Positions 43,076-50,864 of a stretch of DNA of 64,000 bases are shown here, in pieces (position 1 is the first letter of the stretch; the number at the start of each line of letters is the position of its first letter). The notes below the pieces were generated by a model. The model had not been told where the DNA came from and did not search any database. It worked only from the letters and a program-made list of their open reading frames with translations. The position numbers and the translations under genes were made by a program. Origin of the DNA: Neolewinella persica DSM 23188 (lineage in GTDB: Bacteria; Bacteroidota; Bacteroidia; Chitinophagales; Saprospiraceae); assembly GCF_000373105.1 (NCBI RefSeq), contig NZ_KB890442.1, positions 716-64,715 on the forward strand, written 5' to 3'.

Positions 43076-43142
43076 AAAAATGTACATATGTACTTGTACC
43101 CCTCGCTCAGAGAACTTAAAATGTACATATGTACTTATACCG
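43076..43142. promoter_or_regulatory. Two copies of a GTACATATGTAC dyad before trpB
   Basis: AAATGTACATATGTACTT occurs at about 43078-43095 and again at about 43120-43137, 42 bp apart (four helical turns). Each holds the perfect 12-bp palindrome GTACATATGTAC. Position just upstream of trpB suggests a pair of operators. Confidence 0.5.
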
Positions 43143-43161
43143 CTCCAAGAAAACGTATAAA

Positions 43162-43193
43162 TGTAGAAGTACGTCCTTAAAAACTAAGCTAAG
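43162..43193 (+). promoter_or_regulatory. 32-nt upstream element shared with the LptF/G-like gene
   Basis: TGTAGAAGTACGT, then TTAAAAACTAAGCTAAG; 29 of 32 bases agree with the minus strand at 8966-8997. It ends 18 nt before the trpB ATG. Confidence 0.5.
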
Positions 43194-43211
43194 TACCCCC
43201 AAACAAAAATC

Positions 43212-44414
43212 ATGACAAAGAATCTCAACATAGACGTAGACGAACGCGGCTACTACGGCCGCTTCGGCGGTGCCTACATCCCCGAAATGTTGCACCCCAA
43301 CATTGAGGAATTGCGACTGAAATACCGCAAAATGACGGCGGATCCTGAATTTAAAAAAGAATTTGATGCCCTGCTGAAAGACTACGTCGGCCGACCGAGT
43401 CCGCTATATTTCGCTAAGCGCCTGAGCGCCCATTACGGCACCAATATTTACCTGAAGCGCGAGGACCTGAACCACACCGGTGCGCATAAGATCAACAATA
43501 CGATCGGCCAGATCCTGGTTGCCCAGCGACTGGGCAAAAAGCGCATCATCGCCGAAACCGGCGCTGGTCAACATGGCGTTGCCACCGCCACGGTGTGCGC
43601 CCTGGTTGGCGTAGAATGTATCGTTTATATGGGGGAGGTAGACATTGCCCGACAAGCACCGAACGTGGCGCGCATGCGGATGTTGGGCGCCGAGGTTCGC
43701 CCTGCGCTCAGTGGCTCCCGTACCCTGAAAGATGCTACCAATGAGGCCATCCGCGACTGGATCAACAATCCGGAGGATACCCATTACATCATTGGTTCGG
43801 TGGTCGGCCCGCATCCTTATCCAGACATGGTCGCCCGCTTCCAGTCCGTTATTTCCGAAGAGATGAAATGGCAGTTGCAGGAGAAAATTGGCCGGGATTA
43901 CCCCGATGCGATCGTCGCCTGTGTTGGTGGCGGCAGCAACGCCGCTGGCGCCTTTTACCACTACCTGAACGATGATCGGGTGCGTCTCGTCGCCGTGGAA
44001 GCTGCCGGACTTGGCGTAGACAGCGGAGAATCCGCTGCCACCTCGGTGCTCGGCACCGAAGGCATCATCCACGGTGCCCGGACGCTGTTGATGCAAACCG
44101 ATGACGGACAAGTAATCGAGCCCTATAGTATTTCTGCCGGACTCGATTACCCGGGGATCGGTCCACTGCACGCCTTTCTAATCGACTCCAAACGCGCCGA
44201 AGCCATCTCCGTTACCGACGATGATGCCCTCGCTGCGGCCCTCTTCACCGCGCGCACTGAAGGCATCATCCCCGCACTGGAAACCGCCCACGCATTTTCT
44301 GCCCTTGACCAGATGGATTACGGCCCGGATGACGTGATCGTCGTCTGCCTATCTGGGCGGGGAGATAAGGATTTGGCAGCTTTCACTACTTACCTTAACC
44401 AACTTGGTGAGTAG
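43212..44414 (+). CDS. trpB: Tryptophan synthase beta chain
   Basis: The PLP enzyme joins indole and serine to give tryptophan. At 400 aa it has the usual length. Motifs: YYGRFGGAYIPEML at the start, LNHTGAHKINNTIGQ with the PLP lysine, RIIAETGAGQHGVATAT, and the phosphate-binding ACVGGGSNAAGAF; the C-terminal VCLSGRGDKDL is intact. It lies behind the trpG terminator and its own upstream dyads, so it likely starts a second transcript with trpA, 52 bp on. Confidence 0.97.
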   Translation: MTKNLNIDVDERGYYGRFGGAYIPEMLHPNIEELRLKYRKMTADPEFKKEFDALLKDYVGRPSPLYFAKRLSAHYGTNIYLKREDLNHTGAHKINNTIGQILVAQRLGKKRIIAETGAGQHGVATATVCALVGVECIVYMGEVDIARQAPNVARMRMLGAEVRPALSGSRTLKDATNEAIRDWINNPEDTHYIIGSVVGPHPYPDMVARFQSVISEEMKWQLQEKIGRDYPDAIVACVGGGSNAAGAFYHYLNDDRVRLVAVEAAGLGVDSGESAATSVLGTEGIIHGARTLLMQTDDGQVIEPYSISAGLDYPGIGPLHAFLIDSKRAEAISVTDDDALAAALFTARTEGIIPALETAHAFSALDQMDYGPDDVIVVCLSGRGDKDLAAFTTYLNQLGE

Positions 44415-44466
44415 TTGAGTCAGTGACTCACCAACTCAATAACTGGCCAAAGCACAAACTGATATA

Positions 44467-45249
44467 ATGAACAGACTAAGTAAGTTATTCAAAGAGAACA
44501 CAAAAAACCTCCTAAACGTCTACTTCACCGCCGGCTACCCCAACCTGGACAGCACAGTCACCATCATCCAAAACCTCGCGGAAGCCGGGGCAAACCTGAT
44601 TGAGGTTGGCATGCCTTATTCCGACCCAATGGCGGACGGGGAGACCATCCAGCAATCCAGTATGAAAGCCCTGCAAAATGGCATGACGCTGGATACCTTG
44701 TTTGCGCAGTTAACGGAAGCGCGACAGTACACCGAAATTCCACTGGTGCTGATGGGCTACTACAATCAGGTAATGCAATACGGTCCGGAAAAATTCGTCA
44801 AGACCGCGAAGGCGGCGGGCGTTGATGGACTCATTCTTCCGGACCTACCCGTTTTCGAGTACGAACAGGAATTCAGGGCCATCGCTGAGGCAAACGATAT
44901 GCAGGTAACCTTCCTGATCACGCCACAGACCAGCGATGACCGGATTGCTAAAATCGGCCAACTCAGCACCGGCTTCATCTATGTGGTGTCAAGCAGCAGC
45001 ATTACGGGCAAAAGCGGGGACATCACCGAGGGACAGAAGGCTTACTTCGCCCGCATCGATGCGCTGGACCTGCAACAACCTAAACTGATCGGTTTCGGCA
45101 TCAGTGATGCTAAGAGCTTCCGGACGGCCTGCGAATACGCAAATGGTGCCATTATTGGGTCTGCTTTTATTCGGGCACTTAAGGACGTGGACGATGTTGG
45201 TGCTGCTACCAGAAGTTTCGTGGAGGGTATATTAGAGCCTGTGGGCTGA
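44467..45249 (+). CDS. trpA: Tryptophan synthase alpha chain
   Basis: TrpA cleaves indole-3-glycerol phosphate to indole, which is channelled to TrpB. The 260-aa TIM barrel has the catalytic pair in LIEVGMPYSDPMADGETIQ (Glu and Asp), followed by VDGLILPDLPVFE, FIYVVSSSSITGKS and FGISDAKSFRTA for phosphate binding. All are intact. It forms a trpBA unit with the gene 52 bp upstream. No trpC, trpD or trpF lies in the cluster. Confidence 0.96.
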   Translation: MNRLSKLFKENTKNLLNVYFTAGYPNLDSTVTIIQNLAEAGANLIEVGMPYSDPMADGETIQQSSMKALQNGMTLDTLFAQLTEARQYTEIPLVLMGYYNQVMQYGPEKFVKTAKAAGVDGLILPDLPVFEYEQEFRAIAEANDMQVTFLITPQTSDDRIAKIGQLSTGFIYVVSSSSITGKSGDITEGQKAYFARIDALDLQQPKLIGFGISDAKSFRTACEYANGAIIGSAFIRALKDVDDVGAATRSFVEGILEPVG

Positions 45250-45267
45250 AAGCTCATGCTAGGTTGT

Positions 45268-45316
45268 TCTCACAGAGGGCAGCGCAGAGGGAGGCACGGA
45301 GGGAGCACAGAGGTGC
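45268..45316 (+). repeat. 49-bp CACAGAG-type dispersed repeat, copy B
   Basis: This is the partner of 29498-29546 (about 80% identity, no gaps). It sits 19 bp after trpA. Confidence 0.7.
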
Positions 45317-45380
45317 ATAACAAGCACTAAACCCCGTGCCAGAGATGTTGCCAGACGAGCGCCAGCGAGCAAAGCCGTCT

Positions 45381-45401
45381 CCCCTCTCCGGGGGAGAGGG
45401 G
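45381..45401. repeat. CCCCTCTCC-GGG-GGAGAGGGG hairpin
   Basis: A perfect 9-bp stem with a 3-nt loop, followed by a further GGGGGAGAGG word. This type of purine/pyrimidine hairpin is common as a dispersed repeat in bacterial spacers. No T-run follows. Confidence 0.6.
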
Positions 45402-45498
45402 CCGGGGGAGAGGCGCACGAGCGCAGCGAGCACTCCCGTACGGCAGCTATTCTCCCCTTCACTAATTCTCCCCTTCACTAACGCTTCAACCCAACAAC

Positions 45499-46398
45499 TT
45501 GACCCAACAACTAATAATAATCGGCGGCCCTACCGCCTCAGGAAAAACATCCCTTGCCATTGACCTGGCCCGTCATTTTGAGACGGAGATCATCAGTGGA
45601 GACAGCCGGCAGTTTTACCACGAAATGGAGATCGGGAACGCCCGGCCGACGCCGGCTGAATTAGCGGCGGCGAAGCATCATTTTGTCGCAGATCGTAGTG
45701 TGTTGGAACCGCTTTCGGCCGGACGTTTTGCAGCGGAAGCCCTGGCACGTCTTGAAACCGTTTTTAGTACGCAAGACCAGGCAGTGTTGGTGGGTGGAAG
45801 TGGACTTTACCTCAGGGCATTGTGCGAAGGCCTGGATGAATTCCCGGAGGTGACCGACCAGGCGCGAACGCAGGTGCAAAAACTATTAGAAGAGCAGGGT
45901 TTACCCGGCCTGCAAGCTGAGCTCGAACAACTGGATCCCGCTTACTTCGCTACCGTCGACCAGCAAAACGGCCGACGACTGGAACGGGCACTGAAGGTTT
46001 GCTATTCCGCAGGCCAGCCATATTCCTCTTTCCTGGGTAACCGGCCGAAACGCCCCTTCGACTGCGTTTACCTCCGTACCCATCCGCCCCGGGAGGTGCT
46101 CTACCAACGGATCAACCATCGGGTCGACCTGATGGTCGCCGCCGGGTTGGAGGCCGAAGCAAAAGCCCTCCTTCCGCATCGTGATCTGCCTTCTTTACAA
46201 ACCGTAGGTTATCAGGAATGGTGGCCTTACTTCTCCGGTGAGTACTCCAGGGATCGGGCCATCGAACTGATCAAGCAAAACAGTCGCCGCTACGCCAAGC
46301 GACAGGTTACCTGGTTTGGTCGGGGAGAGCAATACGATGCCGTTTCGGATATGGGAGAGGCTTTGAAGGTTATTGCCACTAAGGCAGTAAGGCAGTAA
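45499..46398 (+). CDS. miaA: tRNA dimethylallyltransferase
   Basis: MiaA adds dimethylallyl to A37 of tRNAs reading UNN codons, the first step of i6A/ms2i6A formation. The 299-aa protein has the P-loop GGPTASGKTS at the very start, SGDSRQFYHEMEIGNARPT, and VGGSGLYLRALCEG; the C-terminal QNSRRYAKRQVTWF matches the family. No ATG is available before the P-loop, so a TTG at 45499 is the likely start. The stretch ARTQVQK (residues 121-127) is coded by a 19-bp match to the dispersed GC-rich repeat without changing protein length. Confidence 0.93.
   Translation: MTQQLIIIGGPTASGKTSLAIDLARHFETEIISGDSRQFYHEMEIGNARPTPAELAAAKHHFVADRSVLEPLSAGRFAAEALARLETVFSTQDQAVLVGGSGLYLRALCEGLDEFPEVTDQARTQVQKLLEEQGLPGLQAELEQLDPAYFATVDQQNGRRLERALKVCYSAGQPYSSFLGNRPKRPFDCVYLRTHPPREVLYQRINHRVDLMVAAGLEAEAKALLPHRDLPSLQTVGYQEWWPYFSGEYSRDRAIELIKQNSRRYAKRQVTWFGRGEQYDAVSDMGEALKVIATKAVRQ
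45861..45879 (+). repeat. GC-rich dispersed repeat, copy 15 (inside miaA)
   Basis: GGCGCGAACGCAGGTGCAA, within the miaA reading frame. It equals the intergenic consensus except for two central bases. Confidence 0.6.
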
Positions 46399-46454
46399 GT
46401 TCCATACTAAGCAAAGAAATATGGGCACACGGTCCTTGCTTCCAAAACCTTAGT

Positions 46455-46472
46455 TTGCACCTGCGGCCCCGC
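46455..46472 (-). repeat. GC-rich dispersed repeat, copy 16
   Basis: TTGCACCTGCGGCCCCGC; with copy 19 it shares a longer identity of 23 nt ending in ATAAT. Confidence 0.85.
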
Positions 46473-46550
46473 ATAATTTCTACCAAAAAATACACCTGCT
46501 CTTGCCCTCTTGCCATTGGCTTGTACTTTGCAACCCGACAACCCGACAAC

Positions 46551-47063
46551 ATGATAGTAAAACTAGCCACCAACGACCTTCGTACCCGCTACGGAACCTT
46601 TCAGGAAGCCCTCTACTACGACGGTCAGAAAGAATCTATCGCTCTTTACCGGGGCAAGCTGGAAGGTGCTGAAGAAGTACTCGTCCGGGTACACTCCTCC
46701 TGCATTTTTGGCCACTATTTCAACAGTATTGAATGCGACTGCCAGGAACAGCTGGATGGTTCGCAAAGAATGATCGACGCAGCTGACCAGGGAATTATTA
46801 TACTACTCGATCAGGAAGGAAAAGGCAACGGACACTTTGCCTTGCTAAATAGCGTCAGCCATAAGCGTAAAGGTGAGAAACAAGCAGATGCCTACGAAGC
46901 GGTAGGTTTCAAGAAGGACGCCCGTAATTTCGCCGCAGCCGGCAAAATTCTCAAAGACCTGGGGGTGAAATCCGTTATTATGCTTACCGGGAACCCCGGT
47001 AAAGTAGCCACCCTGGAGGCGCAAGGAATCACCGTGGTTGGTACCAAAGCAATAGAGGCGTAA
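46551..47063 (+). CDS. Divergent GTP cyclohydrolase II (RibA)-like protein
   Basis: The ATG at 46551 gives 170 aa resembling RibA over most of its length. The zinc cysteines are kept (VRVHSSCIFGHYFNSIECDCQEQL), as are GIIILLDQEGKG, an Arg in KKDARNF and LTGNPGKVATLEAQGI. But the RibA motif QEGRxIGLxNKxxAY is replaced by QEGKGNGHFALLNSV, the GD after the first Cys is GH, and the TxxAN stretch is changed to QADAYEA. It is also shorter than the 190-200 aa of RibA. So it may be a specialised or inactive paralogue rather than the riboflavin enzyme. Confidence 0.7.
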   Translation: MIVKLATNDLRTRYGTFQEALYYDGQKESIALYRGKLEGAEEVLVRVHSSCIFGHYFNSIECDCQEQLDGSQRMIDAADQGIIILLDQEGKGNGHFALLNSVSHKRKGEKQADAYEAVGFKKDARNFAAAGKILKDLGVKSVIMLTGNPGKVATLEAQGITVVGTKAIEA

Positions 47064-47213
47064 ACTAATTATCGCACCGACTCGGGTAAGCACTCCTTCC
47101 ATTAGCTTATGCTGGTGATGCGTTCACGACCACTCAAGGCCTCCGTGAATTGATTGTTATGCCTAAATCCGGCTTCCTCGTCCCTATTAATCGGTAGAGA
47201 CCACTTCTTAGTG

Positions 47214-47221
47214 TATGTTTG
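47214..47221 (+). promoter_or_regulatory. TATGTTTG box (possible -7 element)
   Basis: TATGTTTG matches TAnnTTTG exactly, 76 bp before the next start codon. No good TTG element lies upstream, so this is a weak call. A CACCGCC-ACAA-GGCGGTG hairpin follows at 47232-47249. Confidence 0.35.
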
Positions 47222-47296
47222 CATTCATCTTCACCGCCACAAGGCGGTGGTTTGTACTAGTGGGGTGATCCACCAATCACTGTTCAACCCATCAAT

Positions 47297-48448
47297 ATGG
47301 TTCCTGCGCTGCTTCTTGGTCTTATTTTTTTAATACCCACCTGGTGGTTGTGGCAAAAGGGACAGCGTGCCTGGGCTTTCCTTCCGTTTTTTACTTTTCT
47401 GGTGGTGATCGGTTTTACGCTTGCCATTCAGCTGGACATCAGAAACCATCGTCAGACTCTATTTGATCTGGACGTACTCCTCTCGGAACTTAACCGACCT
47501 GACCTGTGGCTGGCATCTGATCTTACGAATCCGGAGGCGCGTCTGTTTCTGGCCAGCACCGGGAGTCAGGCACTTTACCGGGCCAGAGAGATTGCTCCTG
47601 AACGGCAATCAGACATAGATTCTACCCTCCACCTATTGGCCGAATGGGTGGCTAATCGTAATAACCTGCGCCAGTGGCGGCGGAACACCAATTGGGACCG
47701 GGAGGTCTATTTTTTAGCACACGCAGGTGCCACGCTTGGCCATTATCAACTGGCTACCGGGGAGCTCTCTTTTGAGCGCTCTTTTAAGAATGTGGGGGAT
47801 CACCTGGGTAAAAGACTGGAACGTGGCCGCTATAAACATCTTCCCAGCCGGCCCGACGAAGATTTCTATCGCCCTGCGGATAATGCTGCGGCACTCTATG
47901 CATTGTCTCTTTATGACAGCGCTTACGGAATTAACTACGCGGCATCCAACTTCAATGACTGGGCAGCCTATCTCAGTCACGAACTGTACTTTGAGGAGTC
48001 ACGCTTACCCTGTGCAGCCTTCAGCTCTACCAGCCGTTGTCAGCTGGATCCTTCTGCCGTTGCTACGGGACTTTACATCGCCTATCGGGCTGCTGCCAGG
48101 CCGGAAGCTGTAGACAGTGATATTCCGTGGCGGGAGTGGTTGCATTACTTTGGTAAAACCTCTCTTAGTCCCTTTTCTATGAGTATCCGACCAAACATGA
48201 GAGACAACCAGGCTACCCGTTTTTGCGACCAGGGAGCGTACCCTCTGCAATGTAACAGGTACGAGACAGCAGTAGGTCTTTGGGCCGCTGCAGAATATGG
48301 TGGAGGCTACTCTTATTTCCGGCTTTACTCAGCCTATGCACTGCGCCGCTGGTTTTTTGATGCACCCAACTATGCTGGCATGAGTGCAGGCAACCGGGTG
48401 AAAGCTTTAACGGGGGTAGCGCTGCGCGGCATGGCTACGGGTAAATAA
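47297..48448 (+). CDS. Membrane-anchored protein of unknown function
   Basis: I do not recognise this 383-aa protein. It begins with two spans (MVPALLLGLIFLIPTWWLW and AFLPFFTFLVVIGFTLAI), followed by about 330 residues of helical, extracytoplasmic-looking sequence. Features such as YFLAHAGATLGHYQLATGE, DFYRPADNAAALYALSLYD and NRYETAVGLWAAAEYGGG, with two or more cysteines (RLPCAAF, SRCQL, RFCDQ, LQCNR), recall alpha/alpha-barrel enzymes. Conserved Asp/Glu/Tyr positions might be catalytic, but this is inference. It sits between two riboflavin-related genes on either side, with no operon partner on its strand within 230 bp. Confidence 0.6.
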   Translation: MVPALLLGLIFLIPTWWLWQKGQRAWAFLPFFTFLVVIGFTLAIQLDIRNHRQTLFDLDVLLSELNRPDLWLASDLTNPEARLFLASTGSQALYRAREIAPERQSDIDSTLHLLAEWVANRNNLRQWRRNTNWDREVYFLAHAGATLGHYQLATGELSFERSFKNVGDHLGKRLERGRYKHLPSRPDEDFYRPADNAAALYALSLYDSAYGINYAASNFNDWAAYLSHELYFEESRLPCAAFSSTSRCQLDPSAVATGLYIAYRAAARPEAVDSDIPWREWLHYFGKTSLSPFSMSIRPNMRDNQATRFCDQGAYPLQCNRYETAVGLWAAAEYGGGYSYFRLYSAYALRRWFFDAPNYAGMSAGNRVKALTGVALRGMATGK

Positions 48449-48498
48449 GCCCGCCTGGGCCCTTGGGGCGACGACAGGGTAAATCAGCAATCACCAAA

Positions 48499-50562
48499 TT
48501 ATTCTCCACGGTCTTCCGGAACAGGCAGGGCCTTCGCTCTTGGCGCTCCCACCATGATTTGCTTGCGGTAGACATCCGTAAACCGCCGGTGACCCAGCAG
48601 GTAATAATGAAGGATGATGCTGTCGGCTACCCGGCCAATCTCGGTCCGGTCCGGACCAATGCTGGCAGCCTTGATCTGTTGCCTACGCTCCCTGCGACGA
48701 TTTAGCCAGCGGCTAAAATTCCTATAAAAATCAAGGTGCGCCCTGAAGATAGAGGTGATGTGTGCAAAATTCCCCTGTGAAAGAAACAAGAGTGCGGCAA
48801 CACCATCCAACGAGAGTCGAACGGGCAGCCACCACAACAAACGGGTAGTGGGCTCATTCTTATAAACCGTAGTCAGCGTGTTTCGGAAATTCAGGTAGGT
48901 CTTGCGTGGCGTATTATAGTTGAGGGTGCCACCGCCAACGTGGTAAACCACCGACCTTGGCTCTACCATTATCTTGTATCCTGCGCGTTTCATCCGCCAG
49001 CACAGGTCAATTTCCTCGGCATGGGCGAAATATTCCGGCTCGAAGCCGCCGAGTGCGTGGAACAAGTCTGCGCGGCAGAAGAAAGCAGCGCCCGTGGCCC
49101 AAAATATTTCAGCGCGGCCGTCGTACTGGCCTTCGTCCCGTTCGGTATGGGTAAAGAGACGCCCACGACAAAAGGGGTAGCCCAGGTAATCAAGGTACCC
49201 ACCAGCTGCGCCAGCATATTCGAAATTATCGGGATTGGCTTCAGAAAGAATTTTGGGCTGAACAGCCCCAACCGTCGGGTCCTCAAACATCGGGATAATG
49301 GCCTCTAACCAGCCCCGCGTAACCCGAACATCACTATTGAGTAAGACGTAGACCTCGGCTTTTACCTGCATCATGGCCATATTATAGCCATTGGCAAAAC
49401 CGTAGTTTTCTTGCAGGCAGATAAGTTCCACGTCCTGGTAGTTACTGCGCATCCATGCTACGGAGTCGTCCGTACTTAGATTGTCAGCAACGATGACCCG
49501 GGCGTAAGGTGGCAGATTTTTCACCACCAAGGGGAGGTATTGCTCGAGAAAACTCCGACCGTTGTAATTCAGAATGACTACCGCGGTATCGGGCCCTGAG
49601 GCATCCATTTGAAGGGGAACCAGGTCCGTTTTTTTACCGAGCACTGCGCAGGCGGCTATCTCGTCGGCAGCGAGTTGAGCCTTTAAGGCTTCGAGGCCAT
49701 CGAGTTCGAGGTCATCACGAAGGTGATCAACAAAGGAAACGGTAATGGCTTCTCCGTAGAGGTCTTCGTTGAAGTCGAACAGGTTCAGTTCAATGGTTAC
49801 ACCGCGTCCATCATTGAGGATGGGGCGATCGCCGATGTAGAGCATTCCGTCGTATTCCCGGTGCTGCCACACGGCCCGTACGGCGTAAATGCCGTTGGCG
49901 GGAATCAGCTTGAGTCGATGGTAAGGCCGCAAATTAGCGGTGGGGTACCCTATGGTACGACCAATCTTCTGACCTTCAATTACTTCTCCACTTAGCTCAA
50001 AAGGTCGGCCCAGTAACGTATTTGCCTGCCTGATTTTTCCTTCGAGCAGCGCATTTCTGATTTTGGTGGAGCTGACCGTAATGTCGTTTACTTCCTGCGC
50101 ATCGATTTCAATTACTTCATAGCCCAGTTCTTTCCCGTGGTGGCTTAGCAGGGTCAAATCGCCCATTCTGTCTTTGCCGTACCGGTGGTCGTAACCGATG
50201 ACAATGCGTTCTGGCTGAAAGTATTTAACCAGGAAATTACGGATGTACTCATCTGGCGTTTGTTCGCTGAAGGCCCTGGTAAAAGGCACGATGACCAGGT
50301 GGTTAATACCGGCTGCGGCGCATTGTACTGCCTTTTCCTGAGTAGTGGTGAGTAGCCGGAGGCTGTCATCGTCTGGTTGCAACACCGTCCGCGGGTGCGG
50401 ATCAAAGGTGATCACTATGCTTTCACCTCCCCGTCGTTCCGCCAGGCGGCGGATTCGTGCCAGCAATTGCTGGTGCCCGCGGTGTACGCCATCGAAGCTG
50501 CCAATCGTGATGACGGCGCGGCGAAAACGGGGCAGGTTGTCGAGCTGGAAGTGGGTTTTCAT
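48499..50562 (-). CDS. RibF (riboflavin kinase/FAD synthetase) fused to a GT2 glycosyltransferase
   Basis: One uninterrupted frame from the ATG at 50562 encodes two normally separate proteins. Residues 1-305 are a complete RibF: FAD-synthetase part with TIGSFDGVHRGHQQLL, TFDPHPRTVL and SSTKIRNALLEG, and riboflavin-kinase part with IGYPTANL and ELNLFDFNEDLYG. Residues 325-600 are a GT2 glycosyltransferase: VVILNYNGRSFLEQYLP, VIVADNLSTDDSV, VLLNSDVRVTRGWLE, FWATGAAFFCRADLF and HAEEIDLCWRMKRAGY. A hydrophobic helix (583-597) may bind the membrane. The linker is short (about 306-324). An internal ATG at 49608 exists, but no stop separates the halves. Confidence 0.85.
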   Translation of the reverse strand: MKTHFQLDNLPRFRRAVITIGSFDGVHRGHQQLLARIRRLAERRGGESIVITFDPHPRTVLQPDDDSLRLLTTTQEKAVQCAAAGINHLVIVPFTRAFSEQTPDEYIRNFLVKYFQPERIVIGYDHRYGKDRMGDLTLLSHHGKELGYEVIEIDAQEVNDITVSSTKIRNALLEGKIRQANTLLGRPFELSGEVIEGQKIGRTIGYPTANLRPYHRLKLIPANGIYAVRAVWQHREYDGMLYIGDRPILNDGRGVTIELNLFDFNEDLYGEAITVSFVDHLRDDLELDGLEALKAQLAADEIAACAVLGKKTDLVPLQMDASGPDTAVVILNYNGRSFLEQYLPLVVKNLPPYARVIVADNLSTDDSVAWMRSNYQDVELICLQENYGFANGYNMAMMQVKAEVYVLLNSDVRVTRGWLEAIIPMFEDPTVGAVQPKILSEANPDNFEYAGAAGGYLDYLGYPFCRGRLFTHTERDEGQYDGRAEIFWATGAAFFCRADLFHALGGFEPEYFAHAEEIDLCWRMKRAGYKIMVEPRSVVYHVGGGTLNYNTPRKTYLNFRNTLTTVYKNEPTTRLLWWLPVRLSLDGVAALLFLSQGNFAHITSIFRAHLDFYRNFSRWLNRRRERRQQIKAASIGPDRTEIGRVADSIILHYYLLGHRRFTDVYRKQIMVGAPRAKALPVPEDRGE

Positions 50563-50622
50563 TCGGAATGGGCGAAGATAGGGAGCCTGGTTGGTTTTGC
50601 ATTTATTCGGAGCGGCTTTTTT

Positions 50623-50640
50623 GGCGCGGCCGCAGGTGCA
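50623..50640 (+). repeat. GC-rich dispersed repeat, copy 17
   Basis: GGCGCGGCCGCAGGTGCA, about 60 bp upstream of the RibF-GT2 start codon. Confidence 0.85.
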
Positions 50641-50864
50641 CAGGGAAGTTTTCGGAGAGCAGGGGGAATGAGAACAGGCGGTAAGTAAGTGTGAAAGATT
50701 TGCTGCCCGTCGGCCTTTTCTATAGCCAGGTCTATGTCCCAGTAGAGCTGTTGGCACACAACTGTGCGTTTTATAGATACCTTGCAAACATTAGGAAGTT
50801 GGTGGGACACATCTTAATTTTGCTTCCTTCATCTATCAATATTTACTCGCCGTAAAAGACTAAA

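Noticed and set aside
43404-44171. Open frame antisense to trpB
   Set aside because: trpB is complete and conserved; this is a shadow frame.
45381-45412. CCCCTCTCC hairpin as a trpA terminator
   Set aside because: No T-run follows and it is 130 bp from the stop; it looks like a generic dispersed repeat.
49606-49608. Separate GT2 gene starting at the internal ATG
   Set aside because: No stop codon ends RibF before it and no ribosome-binding site precedes it; the fusion is the simplest reading, though internal initiation cannot be excluded.
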